The notes beneath the pieces were generated by a model that did no database searches, was not told the DNA's origin, and saw nothing but the letters and a program-made list of their open reading frames with translations. Shown here piece after piece: positions 34,083 to 43,222 of a DNA stretch of 64,000 nucleotides. The stretch is from a virus: the IMG/VR virus record IMGVR_UViG_3300025645_000038, positions 100,846 to 164,845 of that record. One strand, given 5' to 3'. The first letter of the stretch is position 1; every line of letters starts with the position of its first letter. The translations under genes and the position numbers were made by a program.

Positions 34083-34271
34083 ATGTTGAAACTAACATCC
34101 GTAAAGTTATTAGACAATCTATACAAGAAGTTTAAAATAAGCAATTTAGATGATAACTTTACATTACAAAAGCTAATCAATCGCTCAATGGACTTATATG
34201 TTCACAATGAGGACTTTAGACATCAAATAAACGAATGGCAAAATCTTAAACCAAGCGGGAGTGCATTATGA
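34083..34271 (+). CDS. Small protein, possible ribbon-helix-helix regulator
   Basis: A 62-residue protein: a short strand (KLTSVKLLDNLYKKFK), then a helix pair (FTLQKLINRSMDLYV and NEDFRHQINEW). The strand-helix-helix order and size fit small DNA-binding regulators, but similarity is weak. It has the strongest ribosome binding site of the region (GGAGGAAATGTT) and lies under three tandem repeats it might bind. The ATGA of the next gene overlaps its stop. Confidence 0.5.
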   Translation: MLKLTSVKLLDNLYKKFKISNLDDNFTLQKLINRSMDLYVHNEDFRHQINEWQNLKPSGSAL

Positions 34272-34501
34272 GAACTGATTTAATTAAAGCTAGTGAACTA
34301 CACTTTAAAGCACATATTGAAAAACATAGAATAAATGTAGAAAATTTATTAGAAAATGGTGTGGGTGTTGCTGAACATGCAGATATTATGGATACGATAG
34401 AAAAAGAGTTAGAGATTATGGCTGAATATGATGATAAGCTATCTATCTTAAATAAATACTTCACAATCAATGGTGGTTCTAAAGAGGTTATAAATGGTTA
34501 A
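34268..34501 (+). CDS. Small hypothetical protein
   Basis: A 77-residue, acidic, all-helical protein (SELHFKAHIEKHRINVENLL, then MDTIEKELEIMAEYDDK). It is translationally coupled on both sides, by 4 nt to the gene before and 8 nt to the glycosyltransferase after. No family recognised. Confidence 0.55.
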   Translation: MRTDLIKASELHFKAHIEKHRINVENLLENGVGVAEHADIMDTIEKELEIMAEYDDKLSILNKYFTINGGSKEVING

Positions 34502-35888
34502 GAAAAAGATTTTACTATTATCGGATGATTTAAGAATGTCTTCTGGCGTAGGTACGATGTCAAGAGAGTTTGTTTTAGGAACTCTCAAACATTACGATTG
34601 GGTACAAGTTGGTGGTGCTATTAAACATCCTGATGAAGGTAAGATTATAGACATGAATGAATCTGTGAGAAAAGATACAGGTATAGAAGACGCTTATCTT
34701 AAAATATATCCTGTGAGTGGTTATGGTAGTCCAGATGTAATCAGGCAAGTTACCCAAATGGAAAATGGTATTGACGCTATTTTACATTATACAGACCCAA
34801 GATTTTGGGGATGGTTGTATCAGATGGAACATGAGTTAAGAAGAACCACTCCGATATTTTACTATAATATATGGGATGATTTACCTTATCCAATGTGGAA
34901 TGAACCATTCTATGAGTCTTGTGATTTGATTATGAATATATCTAAACAAACAGTCAATATTGTAGACAATGTATGTCAGATTAAACCAAGAACAGAGTGG
35001 GATAATACTTACATTCCACATGGCATAAATGAAAATAACTTTTATCCTATCGACTCTTCTCATACAGAATGGAATGATTTACTAAAATTCAAAAGAAATG
35101 TGACTAATGGTAAAGACTACAAATACATAGTATTTTGGAACAATAGAAACATCAGAAGAAAGTTACCTGGTGATGTTATAATGGCTTACAAACAATTCTG
35201 TGACCAATTACCAAAAGAAGAAGCTGAAAAATGTGCTCTCATAATGCACACCCAACCAAGAGATGAAAATGGTACAGATTTACCAGAGGTTGTAAAACAA
35301 TGTTGTCCAGATTATGATGTAATATTTTCACATCAAAAGTTAAGTGATAAAGAACTTTGTTTCTTATATAACATAGCAGATGTTGGAATGAACATGGCTT
35401 CTAATGAAGGATTTGGTTTAGGAACTTGTGAGGCTCTAATGTGTGGTACACCGATATCGGTAAATGTCACAGGTGGATTACAAGACCAATGTGGTTTTAA
35501 ATACAAAGGTGAGTTTATAACTTACAAAGACTATAGTTGGATTCATTCATTACATGATGATAAGAAGTGGAAAGATAATGAAGATTTGGCTCATGGTGAG
35601 TGGGTAAAGCCGGTATGGCCGTCTAACAGGAGTCTACAAGGTTCAATACCAACACCATATATCTATGATGACAGACCTCGTTCAGAAGACTTTGGTGATG
35701 CCCTAAAAGAGTGGTATGATATGGGGGATGAAGAAAGAAAAAGATGTGGTAAGTTAGGTCATGAGTTTGTTATGAGTGATGATGCTAGTATGTCAGCCAC
35801 CGCTATGTCCAACTTATTCATAGAACATATGGATACAGCATTTGAGAAGTGGACACCTCGTAAACGATTTACAATGTTTAAAGCATAG
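34494..35888 (+). CDS. GT-B glycosyltransferase (GT4-like)
   Basis: The first enzyme of the long sugar locus. The 464-residue protein has a glycine-rich N-terminus (LLLSDDLRMSSGVGTMSREF) and the C-terminal donor-binding motif MASNEGFGLGTCEALMCGTP (about 300-320). This gives the E-x7-E pattern of retaining GT4 enzymes that use nucleotide sugars. Soluble, no membrane segment. Its target, whether host glycan, virion protein or DNA, cannot be told from sequence. Confidence 0.8.
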   Translation: MVKKKILLLSDDLRMSSGVGTMSREFVLGTLKHYDWVQVGGAIKHPDEGKIIDMNESVRKDTGIEDAYLKIYPVSGYGSPDVIRQVTQMENGIDAILHYTDPRFWGWLYQMEHELRRTTPIFYYNIWDDLPYPMWNEPFYESCDLIMNISKQTVNIVDNVCQIKPRTEWDNTYIPHGINENNFYPIDSSHTEWNDLLKFKRNVTNGKDYKYIVFWNNRNIRRKLPGDVIMAYKQFCDQLPKEEAEKCALIMHTQPRDENGTDLPEVVKQCCPDYDVIFSHQKLSDKELCFLYNIADVGMNMASNEGFGLGTCEALMCGTPISVNVTGGLQDQCGFKYKGEFITYKDYSWIHSLHDDKKWKDNEDLAHGEWVKPVWPSNRSLQGSIPTPYIYDDRPRSEDFGDALKEWYDMGDEERKRCGKLGHEFVMSDDASMSATAMSNLFIEHMDTAFEKWTPRKRFTMFKA

Positions 35889-35896
35889 GAGTTATA

Positions 35897-37231
35897 ATGA
35901 AACCATTAATGTTAATCACAGGACCAGTTGCTACAAGAAGTGGGTATGGTTCACATAGTAGAGATTTATGTAGAAGTCTAATAGCTATGGATAAGTTTGA
36001 TATAAAGATTAATTCACTTCGTTGGGGTAATTGTCCAATGAATGCTTTAGATGAAAGTAAACCAGAGGATGTAGAAATACTTAGTAGAATATTATCTAAC
36101 AATGAGTTACCGAGACAACCCGAAGTTCACATACAGATAAGTGTACCTAATGAATTTACTCCTATAGCTAAGTATAATATAGGTGTAACTGCTGGTATAG
36201 AAAATACAGCACCTAAAGCTGAGTGGATTCAAGGTATGAATCGTATGAATATGAATATAGTTCCATCTAAGTTTGTGAAAGGTATATTTGAGTCAGTTTC
36301 ATACGAAGAGATAAATGAACAAACAAAACAGAAGACGGGTGAGCTGAAATGTACATCACCGATAGAGGTTCTTTTTGAAGGAGCCGATACTAAAATCTAT
36401 GGTAAGACAAAAGATATATCAGATGACTTAAAAGCTGAAATGGACAACATAGAGGAAAGATTTGTATTCTTATACACAGGACATTGGTTGCAAGGTGATA
36501 TAGGACAAGACAGAAAAGATACAGGAATGTTACTACAGACTTTCTTAGAGACATTTAAAAACAAACCTAATCCACCAGCTTTGGTTATGAAAACAAGTGG
36601 TGCTACTTTTTCTGTTATAGATAGAAATGAAATTAAAGGTAAGATAGAAGATATTAAGAACACTGTCAAGGGACAACTTCCTCCTGTTTATTTCTTACAC
36701 GGTGATTTAACTGATGAGGAAATGAATCAGTTATACAACCATCCTAAAGTTAAAGCTCATATTACATTTACTCATGGTGAAGGTTTTGGTCGTCCTCTAT
36801 TAGAAGCTAGTTTATCAGAAAAGATAGTTATAGCTCCTAATTGGAGTGGTCATATAGATTTTCTTAATAAAAATAACTCAGTTCTTTTGCCTGGTGTGAT
36901 GACAGATGTTCACAAATCAGCTCTACCTAAAGAGATGTTAGTCGAAGGAGCTAAATGGTTTACTGTAAACTATCAATACGCTTCTCAGGTTATGAAAGAT
37001 GTGCTTAAAGATAATAGAAAGTATACTATGATGGCTAAAAAACAATCTATGTATAATAGGGTAAACTTTTCTATGGATAAGATGACTAAAGACTTTGGTA
37101 AAATATTGGATAGATATCTACCTAAGTTTGAAGAACAACCACAACAGGTTGATTTAAAGTTGCCAAAGCTAAAAAAAGTTGGCGATAGTAAACCAAAACA
37201 AATAAAACTACCAAAGTTAAAGAAGGTGTAA
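35897..37231 (+). CDS. GT-B glycosyltransferase with Lys-rich tail
   Basis: The 444-residue protein has a PVATRSGYGSHSRDLCRSL start and a THGEGFGRPLLEASLSEKIV donor motif (about 292-311), again the retaining GT4 pattern. The last 30 residues are basic and carry LPKLKKV twice, which could bind membrane phosphate or nucleic acid. It is preceded by a GGAG site and follows the first glycosyltransferase after 8 nt. Confidence 0.78.
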   Translation: MKPLMLITGPVATRSGYGSHSRDLCRSLIAMDKFDIKINSLRWGNCPMNALDESKPEDVEILSRILSNNELPRQPEVHIQISVPNEFTPIAKYNIGVTAGIENTAPKAEWIQGMNRMNMNIVPSKFVKGIFESVSYEEINEQTKQKTGELKCTSPIEVLFEGADTKIYGKTKDISDDLKAEMDNIEERFVFLYTGHWLQGDIGQDRKDTGMLLQTFLETFKNKPNPPALVMKTSGATFSVIDRNEIKGKIEDIKNTVKGQLPPVYFLHGDLTDEEMNQLYNHPKVKAHITFTHGEGFGRPLLEASLSEKIVIAPNWSGHIDFLNKNNSVLLPGVMTDVHKSALPKEMLVEGAKWFTVNYQYASQVMKDVLKDNRKYTMMAKKQSMYNRVNFSMDKMTKDFGKILDRYLPKFEEQPQQVDLKLPKLKKVGDSKPKQIKLPKLKKV

Positions 37232-37232
37232 T

Positions 37233-37688
37233 ATGGAAGAGAAATCAAAATGTCCTCTGTGTAATGATTTGTATGACAATTGTTTTGTAGAAAAAACAGA
37301 AATAGAAGGTAAACCATTTGAATCTTACATGTGCTTTCAATGTGGTATGACTTCCAATTCTTATCTGGCTTTCGATAGTGAGAAGCTAGAAGAGTACACA
37401 AAGAGTCACAGTGAACTAATGAACGACTTGAAGATAATGGATGAAAAAAGAGGAATAGTTTGGTTCCCATCTGTAATTAATATGGGTGAAAAAGGTATTA
37501 TATATCCTGATGGACAACTTGCTGATTGGCATTGGCATTATGCTAAGGTTATAGATATACCTGAAGAAGATAGAGAAAAATATGATGGTCACGAAAAAAG
37601 ATTAGATGTAGAGAACTCTGAAAAGTTTGGTCAGTTTGAATTTATGGAAGCTTGTAAATCTATGGGGATAATAAAAGACAATGGCTAA
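37233..37688 (+). CDS. Zinc-binding hypothetical protein
   Basis: A 151-residue protein with CPLCNDLYDNC near residues 7-17 and MCFQCGM near residues 34-40, a likely zinc ribbon. An alpha/beta part follows, with WFPSVINMGEKGIIYPDGQL and a WHWHYAKV segment. The second half resembles small proteins I have seen in phage genomes without known function. It sits between sugar genes but may be unrelated. Confidence 0.55.
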   Translation: MEEKSKCPLCNDLYDNCFVEKTEIEGKPFESYMCFQCGMTSNSYLAFDSEKLEEYTKSHSELMNDLKIMDEKRGIVWFPSVINMGEKGIIYPDGQLADWHWHYAKVIDIPEEDREKYDGHEKRLDVENSEKFGQFEFMEACKSMGIIKDNG

Positions 37689-38121
37689 ATTACCTTACAG
37701 TTGGAATAAAGTAAGTCCTGGTGATATAGTATCTTTCGTCTATGAAAATAGAGATGGTAGAAAACTTCGTAGAACTATATTAGTGTTAGACCCAAAGTTA
37801 AGAAACAGAGCTAAAAATCCATCAAGTCAGTATTTGGTTCATGGTATTCAGTTAGAGGTATCCAATCAACCAACATTAGTACAGATGAAAACTCTTTTAG
37901 AACAAGCTGGTGTAACAGAGATAGTCGATGAGAAAAAGAAGATATACAGAGTTCAGTTAGATGGTACTGCTAGACAGATTTACAAAAAGATGAGAACTAT
38001 AATAAATAAGTATGGTATCTACAGAAGTTATAATTATGATAAAGCTAGAAAAAGCTCGGTAACCTTAGAAGATTTAAGACTACCAACACAATTTGTACAA
38101 GAGTTAAAGAATGAAAATTAG
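37681..38121 (+). CDS. Conserved hypothetical phage protein
   Basis: A 146-residue protein starting YSWNKVSPGDIVSFVYENRD followed by KLRRTILVLDPKLRNR, a small beta-barrel-like start. A basic helical end follows (RQIYKKMRTIINKYGIYRSY). I recall similar proteins in marine T4-like phages but no function. It overlaps both neighbours by 8-11 nt. Confidence 0.55.
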   Translation: MAKLPYSWNKVSPGDIVSFVYENRDGRKLRRTILVLDPKLRNRAKNPSSQYLVHGIQLEVSNQPTLVQMKTLLEQAGVTEIVDEKKKIYRVQLDGTARQIYKKMRTIINKYGIYRSYNYDKARKSSVTLEDLRLPTQFVQELKNEN

Positions 38122-38758
38122 TTATGGCATTACAGTTCACAATGAAGCTGAAGAGCTACAGAAGTTATTAGAAGTATTAAATAAGAATATAGATAAAGAA
38201 GATGAGATAGTAGTTTGTGTAGATGGTGATGATGAAAAGGTAGAAGCTGTTTTGGGTGAATCATTGTCTAGTTGGCAGAATTACATTGTTTACAAAAGAA
38301 AACTTGATGGTAACTTTGCAGAACATAAAAATTCAGTTATAGAAAAAGCAAGTGGTGATTATGTATTTCATATTGATGCGGATGAATATCCAAATGAAAT
38401 ATTAATACAACAACTTAAAGAAATATTAGAGATAAACGAAGTTGATTTGATTTGGATACCAAGAGTGAATACAATCGAAGGTATGAAACAAGAACATGTA
38501 CAAAAATGGGGATGGAGAATTACAGGAAAAGGTTGGGTAAATTATCCTGATTATCAAGCTCGTGTATTTAGAAGAGATGAGTCTATAAGATGGACAAGAC
38601 CATTACATGAGTATATTAAAGGATGTAAGACATACGCTCATCTACCACCACATGAAGAGTTGAGTTTGTATCATCCAAAAACAATACAGAAGCAAGAAAA
38701 ACAAAATCTCTTTTACAATGAAAACTTTAGTAAAGAAATGAATGTGAGGAAACTTTGA
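38111..38758 (+). CDS. Family 2 glycosyltransferase (GT-A)
   Basis: The 215-residue enzyme begins MKISYGITVHNEAEELQKLL, has EIVVCVDGDDEKVE, and a metal-binding DXD in VFHIDADEYPNE (about 85-96). It ends with a GWVNYPDYQARVFRR region typical of small WaaE/KdtX-like LPS transferases. Likely adds one sugar to a lipid or glycan acceptor. Confidence 0.8.
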   Translation: MKISYGITVHNEAEELQKLLEVLNKNIDKEDEIVVCVDGDDEKVEAVLGESLSSWQNYIVYKRKLDGNFAEHKNSVIEKASGDYVFHIDADEYPNEILIQQLKEILEINEVDLIWIPRVNTIEGMKQEHVQKWGWRITGKGWVNYPDYQARVFRRDESIRWTRPLHEYIKGCKTYAHLPPHEELSLYHPKTIQKQEKQNLFYNENFSKEMNVRKL

Positions 38759-39681
38759 TATTTTGGAGAGTATTAGATAATAATCTGTACACAGTAGGTA
38801 ATGTTGATAAACTTGGGTTTGAAAAATCTGAAGGTTTTAGAATACCAGATGAATACTTAGAAAAAAAAGAGTTCACAATTATGAGAACTGCTCATGGTGT
38901 TGGTGATTGGGGTATCATATCTGCTATGCCAAGACTAATAAAAGAAAAGTATCCAGACAGCAAAGTTTATGTACCATCTGTAAATTTACTTGAAAAATTA
39001 TTTGGTCAAATGAAATCTAATTGGGGAACTTGGGACAATCCTTTTAAAAATGTAGAATATATATTCGGTAATAATCCTTATGTTGATGGTTACAAAGATT
39101 ATATTATTGGTGAAATTTTTCATGACCATTACAGAATATATGACAAAGATAATAAGGGAATACCTTTGACTAAACAAATGTTAAAGTTTTGGCAGTTTGA
39201 AGAAGATGAGTATGTAAATTATTATCCGGAACTTTATTTTTCCAATCAAGAAATTGAAATGGGAGATGAGATTATAAACAGGTTTGTAGGCAATAATGAG
39301 TTTGGGGGTTTATTAATTACTAATAGATTTGAAAGTAGTGGTGGTAGATATGATGAAGAAAGTAATAAAATGTTAATGAATACACTTTTAGAAAAGTGTG
39401 GAGACTTGCCATTCTTTTATTGGACTTACAAAAAGCCAGAAGATTTACCGATTAGTTTCAATAAAGGTTTTGATTTAAGACATGTCCCTACTAGATTACA
39501 ATTGTATATAAGATCTAAAGCAAAATTAAATATCGGGACTCATTGTGGATTTTTAGATTGTGTGTCTAAATACTCAAAGGTGTTTCAGATACAAAGAGTA
39601 TTTCCATTAAATCAAAATATAATAGAAGCTGAGTATTATGTAAACAAGGAAAATTACAAGGAGCAAGTAGAGTATGTTTAA
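38755..39681 (+). CDS. GT9 (heptosyltransferase)-like glycosyltransferase
   Basis: The 308-residue protein has IMRTAHGVGDWGIISAMPRL (about 42-61), the glycine motif of ADP-heptose:LPS heptosyltransferases. Near the end is NIGTHCGFLDCVSKYSKVFQ, replacing the usual GPDTGxxHLA donor loop. The start is TTG with ATG-free overlap of 4 nt and a GAGG site upstream. A heptose donor is plausible given the isomerase and kinase downstream, but not certain. Confidence 0.55.
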   Translation: MIFWRVLDNNLYTVGNVDKLGFEKSEGFRIPDEYLEKKEFTIMRTAHGVGDWGIISAMPRLIKEKYPDSKVYVPSVNLLEKLFGQMKSNWGTWDNPFKNVEYIFGNNPYVDGYKDYIIGEIFHDHYRIYDKDNKGIPLTKQMLKFWQFEEDEYVNYYPELYFSNQEIEMGDEIINRFVGNNEFGGLLITNRFESSGGRYDEESNKMLMNTLLEKCGDLPFFYWTYKKPEDLPISFNKGFDLRHVPTRLQLYIRSKAKLNIGTHCGFLDCVSKYSKVFQIQRVFPLNQNIIEAEYYVNKENYKEQVEYV

Positions 39682-40852
39682 AGAATTTTTAGATTTAGGT
39701 AGACACCCAATAGCAAATGCATTTTTAAATGAAGAAGATTTTAAAGATGAGTTTCTATTTGATTTAAAAGTGTGTTGGGATGAGGAAACAAAGTTAGTAT
39801 CTATCAAAGAGTTTGTAGAGCCAGAGAAAATATTCAATGAGGACTATCCTTATAATACCTCTAATTCTTTTCCAATGATAGAACATTTTAAAAATACTGC
39901 TGAGATGTTGAAGATGAAATTCAAACCAAGTAAAGTTTTAGAGATAGGCTCTAACTCAGGTCCTTTTATAGAGAACTTTGATAAAGAAAATTCTGTATGT
40001 GTAGAACCATGTGGAAACTTTGCGAAAGCTACAGAGAATATGGGATATAAAACTCATGTAGATTTTTGGACAACCGATTTAGCTGATAAGATTGTAAAAG
40101 AAGATGGGTACATGGATTTAATATATGCAGCTAATTGTATCTGTCACATACACGACTTAGACGATACGTTTAAAGCTGTAAAGAATATCCTAAAGCCAAA
40201 TGGTGCTTTTGTATTTGAAGATCCGTCACTACTTAGAATACTGGAAAGAGGTTCATACGACCAAATATACGATGAACATCCTCATATATTTTCAGTAACT
40301 GCATTAGACAACTTGTTGAGAAGGAATGGATTACAAATATTTAAAGTAGACAATTTATCAGTACATGGTGGTTCTAATAGAATTTATGCTTGTCACTTTG
40401 ATGGTATTACAATCGGAGATAGTGTGAAGTTTAATCTAAATGAAGAGTCTATATTTGGTATAAATAACTTTCAGACTTATGAAATATTTGCTGAAAGGGT
40501 AGCTAACTCAAAAGAGAAATTGGTAAAATTACTGAAAGATTTGAAGAGTGATGGTAAGAAGATAATGAGTATAGGTGCTACAGCAAAGTCAACCACTGTC
40601 TTTAATTACTGTGGTATAGATAATAGTTTGATAGATGTTATAACAGATACTACGATAGATAAGCAAGGTAAGTGTTCACCAGGCATGCATATTCCTATTG
40701 TTGCTAGAGAGGACATAAACATACTTGATTATGATTATGTATATTTAGGAGCTTGGAATTTTAAAGATGTGATAGCTACAAAAGAAAAAGAGTTCGTAGA
40801 AAATGGTGGTAAATTTATAACTCATGTGCCGGATGTAATGGTGTTCTCATGA
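39674..40852 (+). CDS. SAM-dependent sugar C-methyltransferase
   Basis: The 392-residue protein has the SAM loop VLEIGSNSGPF (about 88-98), FVFEDPSLLRILERGSYDQI (about 176-195), YDEHPHIFSV and a C-terminal SIGATAKSTTVFNYCGID domain. This is the three-part layout of NDP-hexose C-methyltransferases such as TylC3/TcaB9. Those enzymes usually have an N-terminal cysteine zinc site, which is shortened here with few cysteines. It would methylate a keto-sugar nucleotide made by neighbouring enzymes. Confidence 0.75.
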   Translation: MFKEFLDLGRHPIANAFLNEEDFKDEFLFDLKVCWDEETKLVSIKEFVEPEKIFNEDYPYNTSNSFPMIEHFKNTAEMLKMKFKPSKVLEIGSNSGPFIENFDKENSVCVEPCGNFAKATENMGYKTHVDFWTTDLADKIVKEDGYMDLIYAANCICHIHDLDDTFKAVKNILKPNGAFVFEDPSLLRILERGSYDQIYDEHPHIFSVTALDNLLRRNGLQIFKVDNLSVHGGSNRIYACHFDGITIGDSVKFNLNEESIFGINNFQTYEIFAERVANSKEKLVKLLKDLKSDGKKIMSIGATAKSTTVFNYCGIDNSLIDVITDTTIDKQGKCSPGMHIPIVAREDINILDYDYVYLGAWNFKDVIATKEKEFVENGGKFITHVPDVMVFS

Positions 40853-41547
40853 TTTTAGTTAGTGGCAGTGGTAGGTTAGCTAAAGAGTTGGAAGAATTAT
40901 CTAACGATTCTTTACCAATAAGAATACTTTCAAGAAGAGAAATGGATATTACCGATGAACATCGTGTTTCTGAAGTAATTAAAACTTATATGATGAAACC
41001 TGATTATCCTAAGTATTTTATACATACAGCTGCTTTAACTAAACCTATGGAAGTTAATGATAGAAATCCATTAATGAGTATGGACACCAACATAGTTGGT
41101 ACTGCTAATGTGGCTAGAATATGTGATAAGTATGGTATAAAATTTATCTACATATCAACAGATTTTGTTTACGGAGATTCAAATTTAGTTGATGAAGAGA
41201 GTGAAGTAAAACCATCAAACAATTATGGATGGTCTAAATTAGGTGGTGAATGTGTCACAAGACTTATACCAAACTCTTTGATATTGAGATGTTCTTTATG
41301 TGATATACCTTTCAGACACAATGTTGCATTTGATGATGTCTATAGAAATTCAATAACACATAAGGATGTTGCTAATATTATAGTAAAAGTAAAAGAAGAG
41401 ATTGGGGTTATAAATGTTGGTGGTGAATATCAAAGTGTGTATGATTTTGTATCTAAACATCAAGATGTGAAGAAAGGGAGTGGTTCTGATATAGCGCCAT
41501 CATTACATCTTTTAACAGGTAAACTAATGAGTATAGTAAATGAATAA
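40849..41547 (+). CDS. Sugar-nucleotide reductase (RmlD-like SDR)
   Basis: The 232-residue protein starts with the NAD(P) loop ILVSGSGRLAKEL. It has FIHTAALTKPMEVNDRNPL and ISTDFVYG, and a catalytic YGWSK with Y126 and K130. This is the dTDP-4-dehydrorhamnose reductase subgroup, shorter than RmlD (about 290) at the C-terminal substrate part. Coupled by ATGA to the methyltransferase before it, which suggests one pathway. Confidence 0.78.
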   Translation: MILVSGSGRLAKELEELSNDSLPIRILSRREMDITDEHRVSEVIKTYMMKPDYPKYFIHTAALTKPMEVNDRNPLMSMDTNIVGTANVARICDKYGIKFIYISTDFVYGDSNLVDEESEVKPSNNYGWSKLGGECVTRLIPNSLILRCSLCDIPFRHNVAFDDVYRNSITHKDVANIIVKVKEEIGVINVGGEYQSVYDFVSKHQDVKKGSGSDIAPSLHLLTGKLMSIVNE

Positions 41548-43222
41548 AAAAGTAATATACACATCAGTATTTGGTTGTACAGAAGAAAACAATTACCATC
41601 TACATAAGCCTGATGTTGACTTGAGTGGTTGGGATTTCATATGTTTTACAGACAATCCAAATTTTAAGTCTGATTTATGGGATGTTAAATTAGTGAAACC
41701 ACTTTATGATGATAACGCCAGAAATGCTAAAAGATATAAATTAAAACCACATTTGTTTCTGAAAGATTACGATGTGAGTGTTTGGCATGATATAGAAGTT
41801 AAGATTACAAAAGATATAGATGAGATAGTAGATAAAATGCTATCTAATAACAATCTTGCTATACTAAATCATGAGTTGTGTGGTAGAAGTGTGTCCGGAA
41901 ATCTTAACGTAAGAAAGTGTGTATATGAAGAAGCTAGATTTATACAATGGTTAGGTGACAATAATCCTAAGAAAATATATAAAGATAATATGGATATAAT
42001 TCATGCTCAAGTAGATAGGTATAGAAAAGATGGTTACCCTGAAAATAATGGTTTAGCCAGAACTACTGTTATGTTTATGAAACATAATGAAGAAGATGTA
42101 AAACAACAGATGAATAGGTGGTGGGAAGAAATGAAATATGGTAGTAGAAGAGACCAAATAAGTTTTAACTACAGCGCTTGGAAAAATAAATTTAATTTTT
42201 CTTACATACAAGAAGATATAGATGATAATCCTTACTTTCTTTACATGAAAAAGTGGAGACAAATTAAAAGAAAAGAGATGAGGAACAATCGTATAGATGC
42301 TGCTCCAATATCATTTGATTACTTTATGAATATGGAAATAGCTAATGGTGGTGGTGGAAAAGAAATAATTAAACAAAATGGTAAACTAAAAACTGTAAAA
42401 GATGTCTGTATGTTTTACTCTGTTCCTGGTAATCTTAAAACAGTAAGAGATAGATTGAATCCTAACAACTGGCAATACTTTAATTGTATGGTAGCAGAGT
42501 TTAGAAAAGATGTTGGAGACCATCATGAATTGGGATGGGATAACATGACAGAGGATTATTACAATTCTTTAGAAATGATGACAGATGAAGAGTTAGAAAT
42601 ATTTTTAAAAAACAATCCTGTTGAATTTGATAATGGTTTTATCAGACATAGTTATCATAGGGCTTGTGCGATGATTGGTAGATTGATAAATGGAAAATCT
42701 TACATACCATTTTATATGAAAAAATCACAAATATATGATGAACCAAGAAAGCATGATGGTATGTCTAGGGTAGAACCTTTAATAAATAATGTAAAAGGTT
42801 TATCTAATATTACAATACCATCTGGTGAGTTTACTGTATGCCAATCTGGAATACTAGCGTTGATGGGTATTAGAGATAATGATGATGTGGATATTATAAT
42901 ATCTACAGAAGCTAGAAATCAGTTATTTGAAGGTAACATTAATTTTATTAGAACTAATGGTGCAGAAATATTCGAACCAAACAGAGGTAAGTTTAGAATA
43001 TTTGATGCTCAAGGTGATGATGATTTAATAGATAACTACAGCTTCAAAGTAAATGGCTACAACTTTTTAGAACCAAGATTTTATTTCAGTAGAAAGAACA
43101 AATATACTGATAGAGACAAATCAGATTGGGAAGGTATAAGAAAGTTTTTTAAGATGAAAAGTTATTTAGGATACCCTTTCAATCAACTTACTGAAGAACA
43201 ATGGGGAGTGCAATACATATGA
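41540..43222 (+). CDS. DUF616-type glycosyltransferase fused to a nucleotidyltransferase-like domain
   Basis: The first half of this 560-residue protein (about 1-235) matches DUF616 (TOD1-like): IYTSVFGCTEENNYHLHKP, WDFICFTDNPNF, VSVWHDIEVKI and a WWEEMKYGSRRDQISFNYSAW block. The end (about 430-540) has SGILALMGIRDNDDVDIIIS, which resembles a nucleotidyltransferase-fold strand pair. The middle has no known motif. The fusion and the second domain's activity are uncertain. Confidence 0.6.
   Translation: MNKKVIYTSVFGCTEENNYHLHKPDVDLSGWDFICFTDNPNFKSDLWDVKLVKPLYDDNARNAKRYKLKPHLFLKDYDVSVWHDIEVKITKDIDEIVDKMLSNNNLAILNHELCGRSVSGNLNVRKCVYEEARFIQWLGDNNPKKIYKDNMDIIHAQVDRYRKDGYPENNGLARTTVMFMKHNEEDVKQQMNRWWEEMKYGSRRDQISFNYSAWKNKFNFSYIQEDIDDNPYFLYMKKWRQIKRKEMRNNRIDAAPISFDYFMNMEIANGGGGKEIIKQNGKLKTVKDVCMFYSVPGNLKTVRDRLNPNNWQYFNCMVAEFRKDVGDHHELGWDNMTEDYYNSLEMMTDEELEIFLKNNPVEFDNGFIRHSYHRACAMIGRLINGKSYIPFYMKKSQIYDEPRKHDGMSRVEPLINNVKGLSNITIPSGEFTVCQSGILALMGIRDNDDVDIIISTEARNQLFEGNINFIRTNGAEIFEPNRGKFRIFDAQGDDDLIDNYSFKVNGYNFLEPRFYFSRKNKYTDRDKSDWEGIRKFFKMKSYLGYPFNQLTEEQWGVQYI

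Noticed and set aside
34494-37231. T4 alpha/beta-glucosyltransferase-type DNA glucosylation
   Set aside because: The glycosyltransferases here look like GT4 cell-surface enzymes, and no dCMP hydroxymethylase is seen in the window, so DNA is not the likeliest acceptor.
36985-37470. 161-codon minus-strand open frame
   Set aside because: It spans the junction of two coupled + strand genes and has a low-complexity, F/S/L-rich product.
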